A stretch of DNA of 64,000 bases from NCBI GenBank assembly GCA_010093515.1, contig MU001701.1, positions 1 through 64,000 of the forward strand, given 5' to 3'. The stretch comes from Lineolata rhizophorae (Eukaryota; Ascomycota; Dothideomycetes; Lineolatales; Lineolataceae). The notes beneath the pieces are model-generated. The model did no database searches and was not told the DNA's origin. It was given only the letters and a program-made list of their open reading frames with translations. Shown here one piece after another: positions 22,695-34,448 of the stretch. Every line of letters begins with the position of its first letter. Within the stretch, counting starts at the first letter, position 1. The translations under genes and the position numbers were made by a program.

Positions 22695-23894
22695 CTAAGT
22701 CCGATCCAGCTTCCGCCTCAGGTTCCGCGTCCGCTTCAGAAGTTTCTTGTACTTGTGCTTTTTCATCTTCATCTTCCGCTGGCGTTTCACGCTGATCGCC
22801 ATGTACTCTCCGGCCTGGTTTCGCTGATCCAGCCACTTCTGCTGACGGATACGCATGCGGTTCAAAAAAGGCTGTCGGATCTGCACCTTTTGAACACCCG
22901 GCTCAACGACATTTTGCTCGCCCTTGTGAAGCCTTTTCATGGGAGACGGCTCAGCGACGACTGTCACCCTCCCGTCAGGATACCGAGACTCTGTGAAAAC
23001 GATGGTCGTGCTATAAGTCTTCTTGGTCGGCCTACCGCCACCACGGATAGTCCTCGATCTCGGGACGGGTGGTGCCTGGAACGGCTGACCGTGAGCAGTA
23101 ACGTCGTGGATCTCCGGTGATGGCGCTTGGCCGTCGTCGCGGTTCCTGACGATTTCATTATGTTCGTCCTGGTCGGCCACAATCTGTACCGTAAGAGGAC
23201 GTCGCTTCCTTCCTTTTCCAGGCGCCGGCCGACCTTGCATACCTTCCTCGAGGCTGGAGAGCGCCCCAGTTAGCGTCTCCAGCACCTCCCCGACGGATCT
23301 GCGTTGTGGCGATGGCGATGAGGACTCGAAGATGCGGTTAAAGCTCGCCTCCGTAGAAGATGGCGGTACTGACATAGTGATGGATATCGGTCTGTGCATC
23401 GAGAAGAAGGAAGAGAGGACGATGTCTGATTTGCCATGTAAGCAAGCACTAGTCGAATGCAACACTTCGTACGGGAGCCGTTGTTGCCGTATACGGGAGT
23501 GCCGTAGACAATGAACAAGCTGCATACCAGATGGGTCCACGTGTGATGTTGAAGGCACAGATGGAAGGTTTAACGTCGCCATCCCCGCTAACGGTTGGGC
23601 CTTTGCCGCTCTCTTGCGAGACGATGTTGACGGCTTGGCCGAAGAGTCGTCGGTGGCGCCATTCGCCGATGCGTTGCCGGCCGGCTGTTGGCCGGAGTTA
23701 TCGCCGCGCGAGTTGCCTGGCGGGCATGCTTTTGACGAGGAATAGCGGCGCTGATGAGCCTTGCGCGAGAGAGGGCGGCGGGCGGCGGCTGACGCAGAAG
23801 CGCCGGTGCAAGCAGGTACGCGCGGCGCCCAGCTGCTCGGAGTCGTAATGGAGCCCGTTGAGCGCGCGACGCGGCCCAGAGACGACGAGAACAT
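22695..23894 (-). CDS. Mitochondrial mS38/Cox24-type protein (AURKAIP1 domain)
   Basis: The C terminus is a run of basic residues typical of the mitochondrial small-subunit ribosomal protein mS38, also known as Cox24/AURKAIP1, which supports mitochondrial translation and mRNA processing. Exons 23894-23528 and 23425-22695 give 365 residues. The first exon is an Arg/Ser/Ala-rich presequence (MFSSSLGRVARSTG). The conserved end is QAGEYMAISVKRQRKMKMKK followed by HKYKKLLKRTRNLRRKL. The proposed 102-nt intron keeps an open frame, so a 34-residue longer product without splicing is possible; the intron has GTATGC and AATCAG ends. An upstream in-frame ATG at 24044 is less likely because the later start gives a classical targeting peptide. 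Confidence 0.85.
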   Translation of the reverse strand: MFSSSLGRVARSTGSITTPSSWAPRVPACTGASASAAARRPLSRKAHQRRYSSSKACPPGNSRGDNSGQQPAGNASANGATDDSSAKPSTSSRKRAAKAQPLAGMATLNLPSVPSTSHVDPSGMQLVHCLRHSRIRQQRLPYEVLHSTSACLHGKSDIVLSSFFSMHRPISITMSVPPSSTEASFNRIFESSSPSPQRRSVGEVLETLTGALSSLEEGMQGRPAPGKGRKRRPLTVQIVADQDEHNEIVRNRDDGQAPSPEIHDVTAHGQPFQAPPVPRSRTIRGGGRPTKKTYSTTIVFTESRYPDGRVTVVAEPSPMKRLHKGEQNVVEPGVQKVQIRQPFLNRMRIRQQKWLDQRNQAGEYMAISVKRQRKMKMKKHKYKKLLKRTRNLRRKLDRT

Positions 23895-24664
23895 GGCCGG
23901 GCCCGGTCGTGAACGAAGAGAGGGGGGACAATGGAGCGTGGCGGTCGAGGTGAAAGAGGACCGCGACGGCGCCAGGTATGATGTAGGGTACGATGGAGGT
24001 TGGTGGTTGGCCCGGGCCAAGTGCTTGGGCGAGTGGCTCGGCATTTGCCGCGGTGCCGCCTTCGGATGTCACGCGCCGATCTGACCCGACCTTGGCCGGT
24101 TCAATGTCACGTGTAGTCGGCCAGGATGCGCCTACGGAAGCATTCAGTGGGAAGCTGTCAAAGCAGGCCGGATTGAAATGGGGTTACGCAGTACTCTGCA
24201 GTGGGCAATAATGTAAAACACAGTATAATCGCCAGAAGCCGGGCGTCGACTTGATTGTGAGCTGCGCTTTATTTTTCTGCCGTTCGTATCGCAAGGACGA
24301 ACTCGGCATGCATGAATTTAAACAGCAGAAAAAAAAAAAACCTGAAAATGAGTATGTTCCAATGGTTGGCGGACTGGCACGCCAAAAGAAGAGAAAACCA
24401 CCGCATGAAAGTTACTATGCGGGCGCTGGGTAATAAACACAATAGCCTGTAAGTACACGTTGCCGCCATTTCAAAAGCATTTCAAGCCGCCGTCTAACCA
24501 GTACAAATTGTGAAAGAGCAACTCGAGACTCCGAGTACGCCAATGACAAAGCCCGGTATCACAAAACAAGACCAGGCCCGCTTTCAATAAGTCGTTCAAA
24601 CCTTCGTCTGCCCGTAACTGAACCCAGAAACCCCGCCACCTCATTAGGCGAGCCGTTTCGGAGT
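23895..24664. other. Intergenic: mS38-like gene promoter and G-alpha 3' region
   Basis: 770 bp with a 12-A run near 24331. Two head-to-tail minus-strand genes flank it. No additional gene is supported. Confidence 0.35.
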
Positions 24665-25958
24665 TCACAGGATTAGCTTGTTGATGTTCCGCTGCACAAT
24701 CATATCCTGCACCGATTGCATGGTCTTCTTCAGCAAGTCGGTATCGGTCGCGTTCGTATAGTGGACATAGATCTCCTTTTTTGGATCCCGCACGAGGTTC
24801 TCAAACTTCTGCCTAAAGAACTGTTGACCGGCTTCGATATCGTTATCCTTGCCACGATAGTCGGGGAAGTGCTTTCGAATAGGACTCATGCCGCCTGACA
24901 GTTTCTCACGGAATAGATCGATCTTGTTCAAGAACAATATCAGGGCAGACCTTTCGAAGTACTTTGAGTTCGAAATGGACTCGAACAGCATCAACGCCTC
25001 ATGCATTTGATTCTAAAACAGCTGTCAGTCCAGATTTAATCAAGCGCAAGAGACAAAACTTACGCCGCTCCGATCTTCAACAAGAGCATGGTCGTAACCG
25101 CTGATCGCAACCAGAAAGAGCACGACATGGACATTATCGAAGACGTGGATCCACTTCTTACGCTCGGAGCGTTGGCCGCCGACATCGAACATTCGGTACG
25201 TGAGATTTCCGAGCTCAAATACGGTCTCGCTGATACCGGTCGTCCGCAGGCGGGTACGAAGGATATCTTGGTCGGTCGGCAGGTAATCCTTTGTGAACAA
25301 GCGCTCAATATCCTGGAAGAAGCTGCGGTATGGTCAGCATACTGGAACAAAGATGTAGAGTGGAGACCACGCATACTAGGAGAGGTTATCGTGCAGCGCA
25401 TATTCGTTGCCCTTGAGCATGGCCAGCTGCACGCCCTTGTCAGACCAAAGGCTATTGAAAGCGTGCAGGCAGTCCATCGGCATGGGATCATCCGGGCCAA
25501 TGTCCGGGTCCGAAGCCAGCAACTCGGCGAACCTCTACGTCTTGGAGTCAGCAAGAAGGCGCAATCTCAAGGCTGCTATCCGAGTGATTAGAGGCAACCG
25601 TACAATATTATCCTCGTCCTCAAACTCCGTCTCTTGTTCCTGCATGGCGCTCATCAGGATTTGGAACGCGTTGACCAGATTGTTAAAGATGACGACACGC
25701 CATTGCTTCCTCTCGGATTTGTTGAACCCGCCAGCGTGGATAAGGCGCATCTGCTTCAGTACCGTGGATTTGCCGCTCTCGCCGGCACCTATAACCCGGT
25801 AAGCCACGAAGTCTGGCTGGCAAACGATTGTACGGCAGCTTACCTAGCAGCAAAAGCTTGACCTCCTTCTCAGCCTTCTTCCTGTCCAGCCGAATCACCT
25901 TCTCAATCTCCTCGTTCCTCCGCGCCTCAGCGTCTTCTGCTTTCTTTCCAAAACACAT
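24665..25958 (-). CDS. Heterotrimeric G-protein alpha subunit, group II-like
   Basis: Guanine-nucleotide-binding alpha subunit that couples seven-helix receptors to downstream signalling. Exons 25958-25844, 25788-25604, 25534-25377, 25322-25064 and 25012-24665 give 354 residues, the normal length. G boxes are complete: GAGESGKST (P loop, rebuilt across intron 1), RLRTTGI (switch I), DVGGQRSE (switch II), FLNKIDLF and TNATDT. It begins MCFGKKAEDAEARR and ends NKLIL, both resembling the GNA-2/GanA branch rather than GNA-1 (MGCGMS) or GNA-3. There is no Gly2, so N-myristoylation is not expected; Cys2 could be palmitoylated. The branch assignment rests on memory of these termini and is probable, not certain. 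Confidence 0.94.
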
Positions 25959-28900
25959 TATGCCGGGGGCCATGTGCGCTCGATGGACCGAAGTTGGTTG
26001 CAGAGGGATCGCAGCTCCAGCAGAGTGGAGAAGCCGGGCGGATTGAGGGGCGGGACAGAAGAAGTCCGGGTCACGGAAGAACTTTCCACAAAGAGTGCGC
26101 GTGCACGTCAGTTCCGGCCAACAAAGACTATCCGCCGCACCGATGGGTGTCGTGTCGTCCCCGCCCTTGCTCATCCACGGCCAATCACAACGCAACAAAG
26201 AAGGGATCCAGGGGCGGGACGAGGAGAATTCGAGAGAAAAATCCGCAAGGGAAATCTGCAAGGGCGAAAGAACGACTGGACCGGATTTCAGGACGCAACA
26301 GCACAGCACGCAAGGGCGTAGGTGGGCTCGGACGTCTCTGGAATGCTGGGTGCCCGGCGGGGACTCGCAGAGGGGATGGGGACGATGCTTGGCGCGGCTG
26401 GAGAGCAGCGGGAGATGGGAGCACACGCAGGTCTGGTCGAGATGGCGGCCTCGGCGAGGGACGACGCTGGTTGGATTGCGCGGCGGACAGCGTCACTCAG
26501 TCTTCGGCGGACGGGGATGGCGCGCGGGGGACCAGCAGCAGCGCGGCGGCGGGCGAGAGTTTGGGGAGCTCGGCGAGGGCGGAGCAGGGACCGGCAGGGG
26601 GAGGCAGCGAGGGGGATATACATGGACTGCAGGGCTCCGGGCTGGCACGACGGGATACATATGCGATGGAGGAGCAGGCGCAGGCGGGCCAGGCGCATTG
26701 GGGCAACGGGCGCTGAGGAAGCTGCTCCGTAGCGCAGCTAGCGTGCGATAAGGCGCCGGTGCGGGCGCCGCATTCAGCCAGACGCTGCCGTCCCGAGGCA
26801 GTGGGCGGCCTGTCTCACGAAGCCTGTCATCGGCCGCGCTGCGCCCATGGCCCGCGCTCGCCCGGGGCCGCGTCGCCGTCGCTCGCCGCCCCCGCGGCCG
26901 GGGTAACGCAGCGGCGCGCCGCCTGGGGTTCCCGGGTCCGCCGCCGCGCCCGCCCGCCCTCCCGCGCCGCCGATGCCGAGCCATCTGCGCGGGCGCCGTG
27001 CCTGTCGCCAGGTGCTGTACGGACCACCGTGCTCCGCACCGCATCCTCCCCTTCTCCACACGCTGCGAATGCGCACTACGTATGGATTCCCTGCCGTCCA
27101 CGGTTGCGAACCCGCCGAACGAACACAGCTCGCCGTCTGAGTCCCGCTGTCCGGCTCGCCGCCAGTCCAACACAGTCCTCCTCCCTTGCGTCCTCCGCCC
27201 TAGCCCGCGCTAACAGAGGGCGGCCGAGCTGCGACACAGGGACTCCCTCCGTTCGCCTCCCACCGGACGCCATCGCATCGATAAATCCGCCCTCGCGCGC
27301 GGCCCGTGGCTTCGCGCACCGTGCCGGTAGCGCGATGCCATCACAAACACCGCCGGACGCACCTCGGCATTAGCCTGCGCGGCCGGTCCATCTAGGGCAT
27401 CGAGGGGCGGAGGATCCGGGTCGGGTCGCGGGTGCCCACCCGCTTGGTCCATTCGCTTGCTAGCGAGCAAAGGACAAAAAAAAAGAAGCATCCAGGACGC
27501 CCCGACCCGCGATTCGCCCGCGGGCACTACCGGGGATGTGGCGCCTTGCGTCCCATTGGTGCACTCGATGATGAACCCTCGCCGATCCGCCGCGCCCACG
27601 AGCCTCCGTATCACGACCTAAATTGAACCTGCATGGCGACCGACGGACAGACGCTCTCCCAGGCTGGCGTCCGCATCGCCCCCACATTGAGCTCTGTCAG
27701 CGTACCTTCCTTTGTTATGGTTTTCGCCTACGGCGGCCATTCCAGCTCTTGAGGCAGCGCTGATGTTGTCCCCGTTCGGTTCTGCCCACGTTTGCTTCCC
27801 GCTCGTTCTGCTCATGACTCTGCGTCTACCGGGCGTTTAGCGTTGTGGACCAGCAACCCTCTCATCAGGGAATGCCCAAGTGCGCCACAACGACCGCCGT
27901 AGCGCGGACGCGGTTTAGGCCAGCGACAACGTGAAACCGCCCCTTTCCCAACGACGCCGCTCGCGTAAAGTTTCCCCATGCACGATGCACAAAAAAAAAA
28001 AAAGAAAAAAAAAGTGATACGGCGGCGTCGTCCTCTACCTTCTACGTATGCACTGCACATATTTATCTTACGTGCTCGAAGATACAAGGCAGTGGGGGTT
28101 CAAGAAATCTGCACTGAATTAGATCAAGATCTGAGCATTCCGCAGGCCGCGCGGGAGATCAACCTGATCGCCTTGAGATCCCCCGTCCGCTGCACATCAC
28201 CTGGACGCCGGGTCTTTCCAGCGGGCCAAGGTGCATATAAAAAGTGCGGATCCACATTCGCAGCGTGCCACTACGTACTAGGTAGCTTATAGAATGTCAA
28301 GCATAGTAAGGTACTACAGGAAGCTTAAATACAAGTGCAGGCTGGGAATAAACTTCACTCCCATCTTTCCTAACACTTTCGTCGTTTGGTAATTCCAGTG
28401 CGTTCAACCCGACGTGGTGTCCAACACGACGTGGTGCCTAACTCGTAGATGTCTGCAACCGCAGCGCTTCAGCATTTGGAATTTTCGCGCTTTGGGTCAG
28501 GAAATCCCGCCGGGTGTGCGGTCTCGATAGCCTCCATGGCCGGCCAATGACATCACTCGATGGGCAGGCAGAGACTGCCGGACGGTACCTTCCTTAGGTA
28601 GTAGCAAGGTACGCTGGTCGCTTCCGGCCAAATTCACCACCACAAGCTCGCCACAAAGGCTGTCGCCCGCCACCTCAAGGCCTTCCTTCTCCAACTTCGC
28701 CTCCGCGTCACTACATCACCGGTTCCTTGCCTCTGCTTCTCGTTCCGTCAAGCATTCCGAAAAGCGCAAGCATCCGCTACCATCGTCGGACCATTTGTAG
28801 CGTTCCTAGCTCTCCCAAGCACAGCGGCTCGGAACTGCTACTCACGACGCCATAGCCTTTGCCCTCGCTTCTCATTCGGAAAGCGACGACTTCCTCCCTT

Positions 28901-29132
28901 GAGATCTTGGGGTTCTCCGCTCTCTCTAGTCGGATCTTTCATCTCTTTCCAAATTCGGACCTGCCCCCTCGAGCTCTTGTCGATCCCGAAACACCCTCCT
29001 CGCCACAACATCTCACAAGTTCTCTCACAAGTCTCTCCCTCCCCTAGTCAAAAAACAACTGCCTTGAATTCGAGCCAATCGCCGACGCTCCGCAGCAGCT
29101 TTTACTTTGCAACAGTCTTTAAGCTTCCAAAA
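25959..29132. other. Gene-poor 3.2-kb GC-rich region upstream of G-alpha
   Basis: GC content is very high from about 26300 to 27400, with long Arg/Pro/Ala frames on both strands at once, which is the signature of composition rather than of genes. Homopolymer A-runs occur near 27990-28012. From 28500 to 29100 the sequence becomes CT-rich, resembling a fungal promoter for the decayed coding stretch that follows. No tRNA or other RNA gene was recognised. Confidence 0.45.
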
Positions 29133-30251
29133 ATGCCTTATCGTCGCGTGAACGGCAACGCGATCCCCATGATTCCTGACTACATCTCTCCGAAACTCTG
29201 GGCCCAACACCTCCCCATCAGGCTTGGAGACGCCCATTGCGTCCTCCATTGGCAACGACACACCTGAAATGTGCTGCAAGTCTGTCGAGGAACTCCAGAA
29301 GGAGTATTACGAATGTCATGATCGCCTGAACAGTACATGGGTGCCCAAGATGGTGGGGGTGTTCCAGTATTTGGAAGAGATGCAAGAGCATGTCAAGAGT
29401 TATGTTATACTCCTCGAGTCACAGCCAGACTGCAGGAGCTCGCTATCAACGCCCCTAAGGATGCCCTGGTTGACGACAACAACATCTTCAATCACGTCGA
29501 GCGTGAATTATCCTCCTTCCAATGCTCTATGCAAGAGCAGAAACGTCTTCTACACGTCCAATATTCCGTAGGCCGTGCTGAAGAAGCCAACGAAGATGCT
29601 ACGCTCTTCCGTCGCCATACGAGATTCACTGACGGAGGTGCCGATTTATGTCTAGCCGACACAGTGAAGCTTGCTCCAGCCCATGAACCCAACCCTCCAA
29701 CCGAGAATTCGCAGTTCACGGTACTCATCTTAGGCCTTAAAGCACCGAAACATTCAGCCGTGCCATAGAGGGATGTCGTGGAGTCATCAAGCCGTCAAAA
29801 GATAAGGAAAACACGTCGTGCAACCAGACACTTAGAAAGACCCGCGAGATGGTCAAAGACATTCAGAAGGGCAATGCGGCCAAGAACAGTGAACTTGGTG
29901 AACTACGCACAATGGTCCTGCAGTTGCAGCTAGAGCTTGCGACCAAGACGAACAAAGAGTCCGCCGAAAACGTGCCATCGAAACAAGAGTCCGCCAAGTG
30001 TCGTAAAATGACCAAAAGCCTCGAGCGCTGAAGTTCACGGTAGGACAATTCGAGCAGCGCAACACTGCTTGCGAGAGGATGTGAAGGCATACTTAGCCCA
30101 GTTACGCTCTTGTGAGTCCAACAAATCCTCAAAGGACCCAAGCAGTATTAGCGGACATAATATTGTCTCGACGTGTCGAAACTCGGAGCTTGCCATCTCG
30201 AAGCTTGGGGCAGAGTTGGACAAGTCCAACTCCAAGACTATTTCGGCTTGA
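29133..30251 (+). pseudogene. Possible decayed coiled-coil protein gene
   Basis: No family is recognised. From ATG 29133 (MPYRRVNGNAIPMIPDY) protein-like sequence continues in shifting frames: SVEELQKEYYECHDRLN with FQYLEEMQEHVKSY, then RLQELAINAPKDALVDD with HVERELSSFQCSMQEQ, then GELRTMVLQLQLELATKTNK, then EDVKAYLAQLRSCES. The heptad-like Leu/Glu pattern runs through all pieces, suggesting one ancestral coiled-coil protein. One junction (GTACTC to ATAGAG, 29721-29770) could be a true intron, but the others offer no adequate splice pair, so about three frame changes remain. A CT-rich leader precedes the ATG. It could also be a living gene with unusual introns; transcripts would decide. Confidence 0.35.
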
Positions 30252-31997
30252 GTTGGCAACTCTACGTGGTCGTGCTCAGGGGCGGACCCAGTGTCTAGTA
30301 CTCGGTGGCTCCTTCTGGGGAGGATAGACTGCCAACTTTAAGTTTGGCATTCAAGTGGAGATGGCTGTGCTGAGGACTTTTCACGCTCCGGAGGCATTCA
30401 TGGGACAAATGATGTGATTTGAGTAGAATAGAAATTCTCTGCCTCTTGGCATATTGAAAGCGATTTTTCAACACGCTGCACTTTGTCAACAGTTTAATCT
30501 CGCCGAATTTTTGCTATAACCTTCACGACTCGAAGGGCGCCGGCTGGGGGGCATTTTACCAGTACTAGGGCGCATCGATTCTAGGAAGTGCTAGCTGCAC
30601 TGAGCACCATATCCATGATTCATCGCCCTGGCTCAGAAGTGTACGTCCTTATAAAATTAGCCAACACAGATGATAAACACTCCAAATAATTTTTGGGGAG
30701 TTCTACTAAGCTCCGCATACCTCGAGCCACTCCAGGTCTAAAAATAGTTTTATGTTTCTACGGTATAATTCCGTGATAGTCATCTTAATCAACGTTGGGC
30801 GTGGCTGGCAATCAAAAGCTCGCGAAAGAATACATATTTGGCATGCAGTCGCCAAATCCCTCAACGTAATGACCCAACAATTTACTAACTGGGTGCGAAA
30901 ATCGCGACGCCGACCATAAAGGTGCGCGCGGCTAAGTCCAGGGTCGGTGGATGGCCGGCAAAATTTCTCAGTATTCCGCAAAGAATAAAACCTGGGTCAA
31001 GATCGATGAATCGACGGCGGCGGTGCTCCGTATCTCACCTGGTGGCGCCGCTCCAGGCTCCCGAGGCTCCGCGCCCGAGCGAGGCACTAACTCGGGACCG
31101 CGGGACCGCGGTGGCGGTTGGCCGGAGTGGCCTGAGCCGTGGGCCGGCGGGCTACGGAGTACGCATGTACTACATAGCCCGCTAATGTATGTAGGTAGTG
31201 CTACTGAACCTGTGGGGCCCGAGAGGGACAGGGTCGAAACGAGAAAAATACGACGCGAAGCGCGCGTGTGTACGGAGCGCTGGTATCGTGACATCGTCTG
31301 GTGCCAAAATGCGTTGATGGCAAGTGCATCGAATCACGCGCTGCGAAGCATTCTCCCGGATCTGCAGACGCCCGGCGTTGATCTCGGCTGCTCCGGGCGG
31401 TGGGCACGACCAGCCGTGGAAATGAGCGCGTTCTCCTTCAAACGCCAGCAGACCCTCCGTGGTCCCTGATCGCCTGTGGAAAAGAGCGGGAAAGCCCGCC
31501 GATGCCGGCTGCTTCCGCCGACTAGAGCTTGTAAGCATCTGGCCTTGCGAGAAACAGAGCCTGATATGTCTTGCAGCCACATGCAAACTGGATGCGTCTA
31601 GAATTAACGTGGAGACTTAGGCGCGCCTGACACGGAACGCATGGTGCGAGGTCGACGGAGAGCCTCAGGCTGGAACTGTTCTGCCGGTATCCTACGCCCC
31701 TCCCCTCCAGCTAGTATTACCAATTGTGCACGTTTGAGGCGGTCAAGCAGTTCCTATCTCCTGGTGCTAGCTCTCTAGCTTGTTCTAACCCCTATACTAG
31801 GAGGTATATAGCGAGACAGCCCAGCCGAGCGGAGTGAAACTGTGGAACATTTTCCAGAGCTTGCGCCCTGTGCGGCTGAGGCGGCCAAGCGCCCACGCCA
31901 CGATGCCGCACCATCACCATCGGTTTGGCCACGTCGGATGGGCGGTGGCGTGGTGCTCAGCATCGCGATTTATTTCTCTCTCTTTCTCTCTTTTTTC

Positions 31998-32030
<33 letters not shown>

Positions 32031-34448
32031 CCCATATGTGACCTGCCCAGGTACTCAACGGTTGAAGACCCATATTCACGGGAATGGTTGGCTACGAACG
32101 GAGTACCAAATAGCGAAACTCTGGGTTAAAAGCTACTTACAGGGATAAGACAGCTTTAGAGAGAGGCATAATTTTAGGCTCTATCGATTAGCTTTCGGAA
32201 CGGTCCGCCAGGCCTGGATTGGTAGGGCGCCATGATTTATTGGCCAGCTCGGGATTTTGTGAACCTGCGCCGAATCGCGGACTTTGCTGGTAACCTATGA
32301 TTAAATAGGACTGATGGAACACACGACCGCTATCGCACCGGTGAAACCTACGAGAGCCCCATATCCCTTTTTTTAGTGAAGCCGCCGATTTGTCAAACAC
32401 ACGAATCTAGAACTTTACCAACGCTTCGAAACATGACATTCCCAGTTTCACCCGTAACCTTTCGGTTCCATGACTACCACGGAGTACGGAGTATGTGGTT
32501 GCTAAATAAGATTCATGGATAGTTGGAGACTCTTAGCCGAGCCGTGATGACTCCTTACCACAGACGCCCAAGTAGAAGCAGATCTAGGTCCTAAACGGAA
32601 AGCTCTGTCGGCCATACAACCTTGTGAAGAAACATATAAATTTTACTAGCCGTTGCACTGACAGCAGAAGAGTCGCTATTCACAGACCGCGGCGGTTCTC
32701 AATTCAAAGATGGAAGTTAGCTAGACAAAATGGCGCCTATCAATCTCCAAAGAATTTGTAGCTAAGAAAGATCCTATGGAATCCTGGTTGCACGTTGAAA
32801 CTGGATGGCTATGTGCATGGTTCTAAGAAATGCAAGAATAGGTCCTTAAGCCGTCCTCCTGAATTGTGCGGTAAGAATGCTGTGTAGGCGACAAATGTGA
32901 TACAACATGCCAAGAAGTCAAACAGCTTGGACCACGAATGTTAGCTTAGCCACTTAGTAAAGTATCTTGCCTATCTTTTGCAAGAAAAGTCTATGAATTT
33001 GATCTTCTGTACAGCCACGTGACTATGTGCTTGTGCTCCATTTGTCGAATTTTGACCGATTCGAAATATTCTAATTTAGGGTGTACAGGCTTGGAGAAGA
33101 GGGCGCTTGCGGTAGTATTGGATCTTTTAGGCTGTACTCAGCTTTGTGGTCCCGCATTTGCACGGTGAAGCCTAAATATTTGTTTGGAGATAGGGAATTG
33201 TGTGGTCAACTTTACGCCACTGCAGAACGTAAGGGCCACTAATATACACCTCAACTCTACAATTGCAAGCCCTGAGTAATGTGGCATGCCAGTACTTTAC
33301 GAAAAGGGACTTTACCATAGTTTGTTTTGGCGTAGGTTTTTATTGCCTGGCTCTAGCTGTCCAATTCGATCGGTTGCATCATATAGAGCTCAAATGGCTG
33401 CGAGCATGATTACGGACTACACACCCACTACGTAGTAAGTCCACGATTTACGTAGTAGTCCCGATGGACGGAGGCCAGTACCAACAAAGTAATCACGAAG
33501 AGATTCCGAACCGAAGAGGCACGGAAAGTCTCTGCATCCAGCTGGGCGGTGCCGCTCCAAGCTGAACCTAGTAAGCCGAGCAGCAAATTTCAGACCGTCC
33601 GAAACGCCGCGCAAGGTGGGCGGCGATCGGGCAGCAGACCGGTAGACGATGATTCGAGAAGGATTCGACGGCAAGCACACAGCGCGAGCACGCTAAGCCT
33701 GCCAAGCTTTTAAGATCAGCGCGCTAGGGCGAGCTAAGCCTGGCGTCCCTTGTCAGCAGCGAAAGACGCTCTCGAAGCGCGGGGAGGGGTTCGCCGTCAT
33801 TGTTGGTTCCTCCGGCCGCCAGGTTCGGGGAGGGTACGCAAATGAAGTCCGTGGCGGCCTTTCGCCAGTTGTGGCCCTACCGCTGAGCAAAGAAGCGCGG
33901 TGGTGGCCATTTCTGGCCCGTCCGGACGCCGAGTGTCTGGGGAGGCTTGCAGCCAAAACGGCTAGCGTCGCGGAATGGCTAGGTTCCGACGCACAAGTGT
34001 CTTGAGTCTAAATTTAAGCATGATCGCAGGCGGCATCCGACAACGCCGCCAGCCAGTCACGATGGCAGGCCGGGCGTGGCAGGTGGCCGGCAAACCCTTT
34101 CATACGACAGGCCCGGCACAAGGGTTGCTGCACGCTCCCGTAGCCGCATCGCAGCTTCGTCCGCTTTCCGGAAACTCGTACTTAAGCCGTGGCCACCGCC
34201 CCGCATCGGACCTCAATCGGCGGTGCTTAAGTCCGCTACCGATTCCGCCCATTCCTGGCCGTGGCCGCGCAACACTTCGTTTGCATAAATGGCCGCCTAG
34301 CAGAAACAGCCAATCCACTTGCCGCGTACCAGTTGCAGTCATCGCGCGCAGCTGCGTTGGAGATTTTGTTTCGTTATTTACCCCGTCGTCCTCGAGATTG
34401 TTTGTTGGCCGGATTTGACGCCGGACTAACCGTCTCTCGTCTCCCAGA
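30252..34448. other. 4.2-kb AT-rich gene-free region
   Basis: Between the decayed coiled-coil stretch and the Pgc1-type gene. It holds a CT/T tract at 31976-32032, the fungal intergenic motif ACGGAGTACGGAGTA near 32478, and paired CTACGTAGTAAGTCC / TTACGTAGTAGTCCC elements at 33428-33463. From 32401 to 33416 no open frame reaches 60 codons on either strand. I recognise no transposon ends or conserved protein fragment. Confidence 0.45.

Noticed and set aside
26493-27373. Overlapping 204- and 226-codon frames upstream of G-alpha
   Set aside because: Both strands are open at once in extremely GC-rich DNA; residues are Arg/Pro/Ala runs with no domain and no plausible start context.
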